Shown: positions 33,120-39,062 of the stretch, piece by piece | Numbering within the stretch: position 1 is the first letter of the stretch | How the letters are laid out: every line of letters begins with the position of its first letter | Source: an uncultured Tenacibaculum sp. | GTDB taxonomy: Bacteria; Bacteroidota; Bacteroidia; Flavobacteriales; Flavobacteriaceae | Reading direction: 5' to 3' | DNA length: 39,062 nt | Assembly (NCBI GenBank): GCA_947498055.1 | Contig: CANMJA010000038.1 | Span: 1-39,062 of the forward strand | Notes under the pieces: model-generated | What the model saw: only the letters and a program-made list of their open reading frames with translations | Databases searched by the model: none | What the model was told of the DNA's origin: nothing | Translations under genes and position numbers: made by a program

Positions 33120-33586
33120 AATAATAGTAATTCAAAATTAATAACACCTCAAAAGTATTCTGAGAATGCAGCTTTTGAAATAGCTATGTGATGAATTGAG
33201 GAAAAAATGAAATGAATTAAGGGAAATAAAAAACGTTCAACTTTTTTATTAAAAAAATGAAACCAACTTACTTTTTTAATTCTTAGAATTATAATAACGC
33301 GGCTTGTATCTTTATCTGTTTGCTTAAATTCATATCTTAAGGATAAATAAAAAAAGAAAAAGAGAGCTAAAACAGCATGAATATATTTATAGAAGCACTC
33401 TTGAAAAAGAATCTTTTTTTGAAAGAATGATGATTAGATTTATTTTAATTATTGACAGAGTAGAGGTTAGAAAAAGTTTAATACTAGAAATAATTAATAC
33501 GATGCAATAAAAAATTAAAAATTAACAGTCATTTTTAAAATGTAACTAGTATATTTACCCCCAAATTAGTTCATTAATTTATTAAA
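33120..33586. other. Spacer between the beta-barrel gene and the metH riboswitch
   Basis: The spacer holds the minus-strand promoter at 33150-33180. The rest is AT-rich, with a 27-codon plus-strand frame (33427-33510) that has no recognisable features. TATATTTA at 33550-33557 is one base off the -7 consensus and is well placed to transcribe the riboswitch, but no -33 box is visible. Confidence 0.5.
33150..33180 (-). promoter_or_regulatory. Promoter of the beta-barrel gene
   Basis: On the minus strand TACTTTTG (33157 to 33150) is a perfect -7 box, with TTTC (33180 to 33177) 19 bases upstream as a one-mismatch -33 box. This gives a leader of roughly 25 bases before the ATG at 33119. Confidence 0.55.
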
Positions 33587-33701
33587 GTTATCAAGAAAGG
33601 TGGAGGGATTAGACCCTACGAAACCTTAGCAACCCTTTATTTGAATGAAGAAGGTGCTACATTCTACTAGTGTATATAGTAAATATATACAGAGAGATAA
33701 C
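33587..33701 (+). promoter_or_regulatory. SAM-I (S-box) riboswitch controlling split metH and metF
   Basis: The same ordered core as at 11902 is present: TCAAGAAAGGTGGAGGGA, GACCCTACGAAACC, TTAGCAACC, and AAGGTGCTACATTC. P1 is GTTATC (33587-33592) with GATAAC (33696-33701), and P4 is GTATATA paired with TATATAC (about 33672-33690). It precedes the methionine synthase genes, so high S-adenosylmethionine should turn them down. Confidence 0.93.
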
Positions 33702-33723
33702 GGAAAGATTTCACTTCTCTTTT

Positions 33724-33750
33724 CCTGATAACAGCCTTTAAAATATCAGG
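33724..33750 (+). promoter_or_regulatory. Probable start-site sequestering hairpin of the metH riboswitch
   Basis: CCTGATA (33724-33730) pairs exactly with TATCAGG (33744-33750), and the second arm ends one base before the metH ATG, covering the AGGA-like ribosome site. The first arm overlaps a second copy of GATAAC (33727-33732), identical to the 3' strand of P1. This suggests translational control: P1's GTTATC could pair with either copy. Confidence 0.6.
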
Positions 33751-33751
33751 A

Positions 33752-34756
33752 ATGTCAAACATATATAAAGAAATACAAAAAAGAATTCTAGTACTAGATG
33801 GTGCCATGGGAACCATGCTGCAAGAATATAAATTTACGGAAGAAGATTTTCGAGGAGAAAGATTCAAAAATCACCCATCACCATTAAAAGGCAATAACGA
33901 TTTATTATCCATAACACAGCCAGAAGCCGTTAAAGAAGTACATAGAAAATACTTTGCAGCTGGTGCTGATATTGTAGAAACGAATACTTTTTCAGGAACT
34001 ACTATTGCAATGGCAGATTATCAAATGGAAGATTTGGTGTATGAGTTGAATTATGAATCTGCAAAAATTGCAAAAGAAGTAGCAGATGAGTTTACACAAA
34101 AAGAGCCACAAAAACCTCGTTTTGTTGCAGGTTCTATAGGACCAACAAATAGAACAGCAAGTATGTCTCCAGACGTAAATGACCCAGGATATAGAGCCGT
34201 TACTTTTGATGAATTACGAATTGCTTATAAACTACAAATAGAGGCTTTGTTAGATGGAGGAGCAGATGTTTTATTAATAGAAACTGTTTTCGATACCTTA
34301 AATGCGAAAGCAGCTTTATTTGCTGTTGAAGAAGTGAAAACAGAACGAAATATAGAAGTACCTGTAATGGTTTCAGGAACAATAACAGATGCTTCAGGAA
34401 GAACTTTATCTGGGCAAACAGCAGAAGCTTTTTTAATATCAATATCACACATTCCTTTATTATCTGTAGGGTTTAATTGTGCGTTAGGTGCCAATTTGTT
34501 ACAGCCGCATCTAGAAGCAATAGCATATAAAACAGATTTTTCTATATCGGCGCATCCTAATGCAGGATTGCCAAATGCTTTTGGAGAATATGATGAAACC
34601 CCAGAAGAAATGGCATCTCAAATAGAAGAGTATTTAAAAAAAGATTTAATAAATATTATTGGAGGTTGTTGCGGAACTACACCAAAACATATTAAAGCAA
34701 TAGCAGAAGTAGCAAGTAAATATAAACCAAGATTAATAAGAGAAAAGGTTTCTTAA
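33752..34756 (+). CDS. metH: Methionine synthase N-terminal protein: homocysteine-binding methyltransferase domain
   Basis: The 334-residue protein corresponds to the first domain of cobalamin-dependent MetH (homocysteine S-methyltransferase). RILVLDGAMGTMLQ is the conserved start. Zinc ligands that activate homocysteine are C243 (GFNCALG) and C306-C307 (GGCCGTT). SGTITDASGRTLSG is also typical. The rest of MetH is encoded by the gene at 35132. The split is clean, with proper stop and start codons and an intervening gene, so it is a two-protein enzyme and not a broken gene. Two-gene MetH is seen in other Flavobacteriaceae. The start at 33752 lies just after the sequestering hairpin. Confidence 0.94.
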   Translation: MSNIYKEIQKRILVLDGAMGTMLQEYKFTEEDFRGERFKNHPSPLKGNNDLLSITQPEAVKEVHRKYFAAGADIVETNTFSGTTIAMADYQMEDLVYELNYESAKIAKEVADEFTQKEPQKPRFVAGSIGPTNRTASMSPDVNDPGYRAVTFDELRIAYKLQIEALLDGGADVLLIETVFDTLNAKAALFAVEEVKTERNIEVPVMVSGTITDASGRTLSGQTAEAFLISISHIPLLSVGFNCALGANLLQPHLEAIAYKTDFSISAHPNAGLPNAFGEYDETPEEMASQIEEYLKKDLINIIGGCCGTTPKHIKAIAEVASKYKPRLIREKVS

Positions 34757-34759
34757 ATA

Positions 34760-35131
34760 ATGGATAAAAACAAAATAATTGAACGTGTTTTTAAGGAATT
34801 TGAAGAGGTTAGATATGTAGCAGTTTATAAAGAAAACGATTTGTTGTTTAAACAGAAAGGAGAACTAGATAATAATTCTGAAGTAGAAACAGATAAGTAC
34901 GAAGAATTGTTAGTAAATCCTGTTCTTTTAAAATTAGCAGAACAACGAGGAAATATAGATTGTGGAGGTGTTAACTTTATCATTATAGGCTATGGTAATT
35001 TTTATCAACTCATAAAGCATATAGAAAATGGACATGTTTCAATTTGTTTAGATCTGAAATCAGACGCAACAAAATTAGCTAAGAAAATAATTGATTTTTT
35101 AAACGTTGAATTTCCTGAATTATATAAATAA
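34760..35131 (+). CDS. Small unrecognised protein between the two halves of MetH, Roadblock/LC7-like pattern
   Basis: I do not recognise the family of this 123-residue protein. It has no signal peptide or membrane helix. The order helix (KIIERVFKEFEE), two strands (VRYVAVYKENDLLFKQKG), a helix (NPVLLKLAEQRG), strands (NFIIIGYGNFYQLIKHI, HVSICLDL) and a final helix (DATKLAKKIIDFL) resembles Roadblock/LC7 or profilin-like alpha/beta folds; this is an impression from pattern only. It begins three bases after metH-N and ends directly against the ATG of metH-C, so it is under the same SAM riboswitch and made with both halves. A role in assembling or regulating the split enzyme is a guess from position. 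Confidence 0.75.
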   Translation: MDKNKIIERVFKEFEEVRYVAVYKENDLLFKQKGELDNNSEVETDKYEELLVNPVLLKLAEQRGNIDCGGVNFIIIGYGNFYQLIKHIENGHVSICLDLKSDATKLAKKIIDFLNVEFPELYK

Positions 35132-37813
35132 ATGGTAAAAGAGAAAAAATACATGAGATTAAGTGGTTTAGAACCCTTAATTATTACACCAGAAAGTAAT
35201 TTTATTAATGTAGGAGAACGAACCAATGTAGCTGGGTCTCGAAAATTTCTTCGTTTAATAAAAGAAGAACAATTTGATGAAGCTCTAGCTATTGCACGTC
35301 ATCAAGTAGAAGGAGGAGCACAGATCATTGACATTAATATGGACGATGGTTTAATAGATGGAAAAGAAGCTATGGTGAGGTTTTTAAATTTAATTGCAGC
35401 CGAACCAGATATTTGCCGAGTACCAATTATGATAGATAGCTCTAAATGGGAAATTATAGAAGCAGGTTTACAAGTAGTACAAGGAAAATGTGTTGTAAAT
35501 TCCATTAGTTTAAAAGAAGGAGAAGAAAAGTTTATTTGGGAAGCAACGCAAATTAAAAGATACGGAGCAGCAGTAATTATAATGGCTTTTGATGAAGTTG
35601 GTCAAGCAGATAATTACGAAAGAAGAATTGAAATAGCGAAACGCTCCTATGATATTTTGGTAAATGTAGTTCGCTTTGCTCCTGAAGATATTATTTTCGA
35701 TTTAAATATATTTCCAGTGGCTACGGGTATGGAAGAGCACCGTAAAAATGCCATTGATTTTATAGAGGCTACTCGTTGGGTTCGTAAAAATTTACCACAT
35801 GTTAGTGTTAGTGGAGGTGTTAGTAATGTTTCTTTTTCGTTTAGAGGAAATAATATTGTGAGAGAGGCAATGCATTCCGTTTTTTTATACCACGCAATAC
35901 AAGCGGGAATGAATATGGGAATTGTAAATCCAACCATGTTAGAGGTCTATGATGATATTCCAAAAGATTTATTAACCTATGTAGAAGATGTAGTTTTAGA
36001 TAGAAGAGAAGATGCTACAGAAAGACTATTAGAGTTTGCAGAAACGGTAAAAGGAATTAAAAAACAAGATACAAGTCAGGCGTTAGAATGGAGAAAACTA
36101 CCGCTGCAAGAAAGAATTACACATTCATTAGTAAAAGGAATAGATGCATTTATTGTAGAAGATGCAGAAGAGGCTAGATTAAGCGCAGCAAAACCACTAC
36201 ATGTTATTGAAGGAAATTTAATGACAGGTATGAATGTAGTAGGAGATTTATTTGGAGCAGGAAAAATGTTTTTACCTCAAGTAGTAAAATCTGCTAGGGT
36301 AATGAAAAAAGCAGTAGCTTATTTAAATCCATTTATAGAAGAAGAAAAAGGAGAAACCCAACAAACATTAGGAAAAGTCTTAATGGCTACTGTAAAAGGA
36401 GATGTGCATGATATTGGAAAAAATATAGTATCTGTAGTTTTAGGCTGTAATAATTATGAAATTGTTGACTTGGGAGTAATGGTTCCACCGGAAAAAATTA
36501 TTGAAGCAGCCAAAAAAGAAAAGGTAGATGTAATTGGATTAAGTGGTTTAATTACACCTTCGTTAGATGAAATGGTGTATTTAGCCAAAGAAATGGAACG
36601 ACAAAACTTTGAAGTTCCCTTGTTAATTGGAGGAGCAACAACTTCAAAAGCACATACTGCAGTAAAAATAGACACGCAATATAAAAATGCTGTAGTACAT
36701 GTAAATGATGCATCTAGAGCAGTAACAGTAGTAGGAGATTTATTAAATGAAGTTACTAAAAATGAATATGTAACCGATGTAAAGAAAGAGTATGGTGAGT
36801 TTAGAGAAAAGTTTTTAAAAAGAGGAAAAACCAAAGCATATATTTCTATTGAAGAAGCACGCAAGCGAAAATTTAAAGTTGATTGGAATGCTACAAATAT
36901 TACAAAACCAAATAATTTAGGCATTAAAGTTTTAGAAGATGTTGCTTTAAAAGATTTGTTAGAGTATATAGATTGGAGTCCGTTTTTTAGATCATGGGAT
37001 TTACACGGAAAATTTCCAGATATTTTAAAAGATGAAATAGTAGGAGAACAAGCAACAGAGTTATATAAAGATGCACAAGAATTATTACTAAAAATAGTAG
37101 AAGAAAAACTATTAAAAACCAAAGCTGTATTTGGATTGTTTAAGGCAAACTCTGTAAATGAAGATGATATAGAAGTATATGATGAAGAGGGAAAAAAAAT
37201 GGCGCAGTTTTTAACACTAAGACAGCAGCTTAAAAAAAGAGAAGGAATACCTAATTATGCATTATCAGATTTTATTGCACCAAAAGATACACAAATAGAA
37301 GATTATATCGGTTGTTTTTGTGTTTCTACAGGTTTTGGAACGCATGAATTAGCTTTAGAATATGAAAAAGAAAACGACGATTATAATGCTATCATGATTA
37401 AAGCATTGGCAGACCGTTTGGCGGAAGCATTTGCAGAATATTTGCATAAAGAAATACGAACCAATTATTGGGGATATGCTAAAGAGGAAAATTTAAGTAA
37501 TGAAGAGTTAATTAAAGAAAGTTATAAAGGAATTCGACCAGCGCCAGGGTATCCTGCTTGTCCAGATCATTTAGAGAAAACAACTATATGGAATGTATTG
37601 CAGGTAGAAGAAAGAATAGGAGTACAGCTTACTGAAAGTTTAGCAATGTGGCCAGCGGCCAGTGTTTCCGGATATTATTTTGCAAATCCTGAAGCTAAAT
37701 ATTTTGGATTAGGTAAAATTAAAAACGATCAATTAAAAAGCTATATCAAACGAAAAAATATTTCTGAAGAAGAGGCAACAAAATGGTTAAGTCCAAACTT
37801 AGCAGATAATTAA
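35132..37813 (+). CDS. metH: Methionine synthase C-terminal protein: folate-, cobalamin- and SAM-binding domains
   Basis: The 893-residue protein supplies the remaining domains of cobalamin-dependent methionine synthase. Residues 15-290 bind methyltetrahydrofolate (NVGERTNVAGSRKFLRLI, IDINMDDGLID). A helical cap (about 325-410) precedes the B12 domain, where GDVHDIGKN gives the lower-ligand histidine H426. The last part, about 560-893, is the SAM-dependent reactivation domain with RPAPGYPACPDH. With the protein at 33752 it transfers the methyl group of methyltetrahydrofolate to homocysteine. The start follows the stop of the small gene with no gap. An ATG six codons later (MRLSGLEPL) is an alternative start. 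Confidence 0.95.
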   Translation: MVKEKKYMRLSGLEPLIITPESNFINVGERTNVAGSRKFLRLIKEEQFDEALAIARHQVEGGAQIIDINMDDGLIDGKEAMVRFLNLIAAEPDICRVPIMIDSSKWEIIEAGLQVVQGKCVVNSISLKEGEEKFIWEATQIKRYGAAVIIMAFDEVGQADNYERRIEIAKRSYDILVNVVRFAPEDIIFDLNIFPVATGMEEHRKNAIDFIEATRWVRKNLPHVSVSGGVSNVSFSFRGNNIVREAMHSVFLYHAIQAGMNMGIVNPTMLEVYDDIPKDLLTYVEDVVLDRREDATERLLEFAETVKGIKKQDTSQALEWRKLPLQERITHSLVKGIDAFIVEDAEEARLSAAKPLHVIEGNLMTGMNVVGDLFGAGKMFLPQVVKSARVMKKAVAYLNPFIEEEKGETQQTLGKVLMATVKGDVHDIGKNIVSVVLGCNNYEIVDLGVMVPPEKIIEAAKKEKVDVIGLSGLITPSLDEMVYLAKEMERQNFEVPLLIGGATTSKAHTAVKIDTQYKNAVVHVNDASRAVTVVGDLLNEVTKNEYVTDVKKEYGEFREKFLKRGKTKAYISIEEARKRKFKVDWNATNITKPNNLGIKVLEDVALKDLLEYIDWSPFFRSWDLHGKFPDILKDEIVGEQATELYKDAQELLLKIVEEKLLKTKAVFGLFKANSVNEDDIEVYDEEGKKMAQFLTLRQQLKKREGIPNYALSDFIAPKDTQIEDYIGCFCVSTGFGTHELALEYEKENDDYNAIMIKALADRLAEAFAEYLHKEIRTNYWGYAKEENLSNEELIKESYKGIRPAPGYPACPDHLEKTTIWNVLQVEERIGVQLTESLAMWPAASVSGYYFANPEAKYFGLGKIKNDQLKSYIKRKNISEEEATKWLSPNLADN

Positions 37814-37815
37814 AA

Positions 37816-37849
37816 CCTATAAAGAGGTTTTTAACCTCTTGTTTATAGG
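37816..37849. terminator. Hairpin between metH and metF, possible attenuating terminator
   Basis: AAGAGGTT (37822-37829) and AACCTCTT (37833-37840) form a tight stem followed by GTTTAT, a weak terminator. Alternatively CCTATAAA (37816-37823) pairs with TTTATAGG (37842-37849) outside a shorter inner stem. It lies three bases after the metH stop and 33 before metF, so it may set the metF share of the transcript or protect RNA ends. Confidence 0.5.
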
Positions 37850-37881
37850 AAAAAAACAAACATAGAAAGTAAGAATTTAAA

Positions 37882-38838
37882 ATGAAAGTAACAGAACATA
37901 TAGCGCAATCAAATGGAAAAACACGTTTTTCATTTGAAATTTTACCTCCTTTAAAAGGACAACATGTCGATTCTATTTTTAATAATATAGATCCTTTAAT
38001 GGAGTTTAAGCCACCATTTATAGATGTAACCTATCATAGAGAAGAATATATTTATAAAGAACTAGAAAACGGATTGTTACAAAAAAAAGTAGTTAAAAAA
38101 CGACCAGGTACTGTAGGTATTTGTGCTGCAATTCAAAATAAATACAATGTAGATGCAATTCCACATATATTATGTGGAGGTTTTACAAAAGAAGATACCG
38201 AAAATTTTTTAATTGATTTAGATTTTTTAGGAATAGACAATGTAATGGCTCTAAGAGGAGATGCTGTAAAAAGTGAAACTTATTTCAGACCAGAAAAAGA
38301 AGGGAATCATTTTGCAAGTGATTTGGTAGAGCAAATTAGTGGATTAAATTCAGGGAATTATTTAGATGAAGATTTACAGAATTCTTCAGCAACTGATTTT
38401 TGCGTTGGAGTAGCTGGATATCCAGAAAAACATATGGAAGCACCTAGTTTAGATTCTGATATTCATTTTTTAAAGAAAAAAATAAAACAAGGAGCAGAAT
38501 ATATTGTAACGCAAATGTTTTTTGATAATAAAAAGTATTTCGATTTTGTTGCAAAATGTAGAAAAGAAGGAATTACAGTGCCCATTATTCCAGGTTTAAA
38601 ACCTGTAGCAACAAAAAGACAATTAAACTTAATACCACATCGATTTAAAGTAGATTTGCCAGATGACTTAATAATGAGTGTAGTAAAATGCAAAAATAAT
38701 CAGGAAGTTAGACAGGTAGGAATAGAGTGGTGTATAGCGCAAAGTAAAGAATTAATAAAAGCAAAAGTACCTTTTGTACATTATTATTCTATGGGGAAAT
38801 CAGACAATATTCGAACAATTGCAAGTGAAGTTTTTTAA
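37882..38838 (+). CDS. metF: Methylenetetrahydrofolate reductase
   Basis: The 318-residue flavoprotein reduces methylenetetrahydrofolate to methyltetrahydrofolate, the methyl donor of the enzyme encoded upstream. FSFEILPPLKG at the N-terminus has the catalytic glutamate. HILCGGFTKEDTE, NVMALRGDA and AEYIVTQMFFDNKKYFDF are standard MetF segments. The length is close to the bacterial norm of about 300-320. It follows metH by 68 bases that hold a hairpin but no clear promoter, so it probably shares the SAM-regulated transcript. Confidence 0.96.
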   Translation: MKVTEHIAQSNGKTRFSFEILPPLKGQHVDSIFNNIDPLMEFKPPFIDVTYHREEYIYKELENGLLQKKVVKKRPGTVGICAAIQNKYNVDAIPHILCGGFTKEDTENFLIDLDFLGIDNVMALRGDAVKSETYFRPEKEGNHFASDLVEQISGLNSGNYLDEDLQNSSATDFCVGVAGYPEKHMEAPSLDSDIHFLKKKIKQGAEYIVTQMFFDNKKYFDFVAKCRKEGITVPIIPGLKPVATKRQLNLIPHRFKVDLPDDLIMSVVKCKNNQEVRQVGIEWCIAQSKELIKAKVPFVHYYSMGKSDNIRTIASEVF

Positions 38839-39003
38839 TTTTTATAAATAAAACTTTAGAGATTAGTATATATCTACTTATTAGATGTATAGTTTAAAGG
38901 ATTGATTTTTTTATACAAAAAACGTACTTATTGGTCTATTTATGCTAGTTTTTGACAGATTTATGATTCATAAAATAATATTTTTAATCATTAGTGTCCG
39001 ATA

Positions 39004-39032
39004 AAAAAAGCCTCAATATTTGAGGCTTTTTT
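39004..39032. terminator. Strong bidirectional Rho-independent terminator
   Basis: A perfect 13-bp stem (39004-39016 with 39020-39032, loop TAT) has six A on one side and six T on the other, so it works in both directions. It lies 165 bases after the metF stop; the bases between hold no recognisable feature. It probably closes the metH-metF transcript and perhaps a convergent gene beyond the window. Confidence 0.85.
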
Positions 39033-39062
39033 CGTATATACCGATTAAATCTCTCACCAAAT

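Noticed and set aside
33427..33510. 27-codon open frame in the spacer before the metH riboswitch
   Set aside because: It has no recognisable motif, no ribosome site and no conserved look. Frames of this length are expected by chance in such AT-rich DNA.
33587..33701. Cobalamin riboswitch before the cobalamin-dependent metH
   Set aside because: The conserved elements in order are those of the S-box (SAM-I) class; no B12-box sequence was seen.
36454..37122. 222-codon minus-strand frame inside metH-C
   Set aside because: It is the mirror of a strongly recognisable gene; its composition is what the complement of that coding sequence would give, and it has no motif.
33752..37813. Split metH as a broken (frameshifted) pseudogene
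   Set aside because: Both parts have proper starts and stops, complete domains and intact metal and cofactor ligands, and a separate gene lies between them. This is a two-protein enzyme.

Overview
The window looks like chromosomal DNA of a marine-type member of the Flavobacteriaceae (Bacteroidota), in the Tenacibaculum/Polaribacter range; the genus cannot be fixed by eye. The reasons are the very AT-rich genes, Bacteroidota-type promoters (TTTG, about 19 bases, TAnnTTTG) instead of -35/-10 boxes, LytTR two-component pairs with LytS-like kinases, an outer-membrane beta-barrel receptor, methionine synthase encoded as two proteins, and S-box (SAM-I) riboswitches before methionine genes.

Layout. 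Positions 1-110 hold the tail of a 5S rRNA gene and its terminator, so an rRNA operon ends here. Positions 111-860 are a gene-poor scar with a transposase remnant, several hairpins and an orphan terminator. Positions 861-6190 carry a DAO-type FAD oxidoreductase, a DUF983 protein (minus strand), an ABC-F ATPase, a PLP enzyme of the ACC deaminase/D-cysteine desulfhydrase family, and a glucosaminidase-LysM lipoprotein. Positions 6468-9431 encode a TPR-containing LytS-like kinase and its LytTR regulator. Positions 9505-11665 hold a gamma-carbonic anhydrase whose leader is a perfect 7-bp repeat array, a DUF2314 protein, and a small basic secreted protein.

The core, 11838-28832, is a sulfur-assimilation and methionine/cysteine island. 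A SAM-I riboswitch precedes metY, a MetX-aspartokinase-homoserine dehydrogenase fusion, and a metZ-like gene. An Rrf2 regulator with four clustered cysteines follows. Next comes a long operon behind a good promoter and a palindromic candidate operator: DUF2061, cysH, cysD, cysN, a ferredoxin, a sulfite reductase with an added alpha-helical (HEPN-like) tail, a CobA-Met8 fusion for siroheme, an NADPH-ferredoxin reductase, a [2Fe-2S] ferredoxin, cysE and cysM. Together these take sulfate to sulfide, make the siroheme, supply the electrons, and trap sulfide in cysteine or homocysteine.

A minus-strand block (28881-33119) with a LytTR regulator, its kinase and a TonB-receptor-type beta-barrel protein separates this island from a second SAM-I riboswitch. 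That riboswitch controls a split metH with a small unrecognised gene between its halves, followed by metF (33587-38838). It converts the homocysteine made in the first block to methionine. A strong terminator closes the window at 39004-39032.

Most of the enzymes are standard. The unusual points are the three-enzyme fusion with altered aspartokinase motifs, the sulfite reductase tail, the CysG-like fusion in reversed domain order, the small gene inside split metH, two heptanucleotide repeat arrays in leaders or spacers, a likely translational switch in the metH riboswitch, and two promoters that appear to give leaderless mRNAs.
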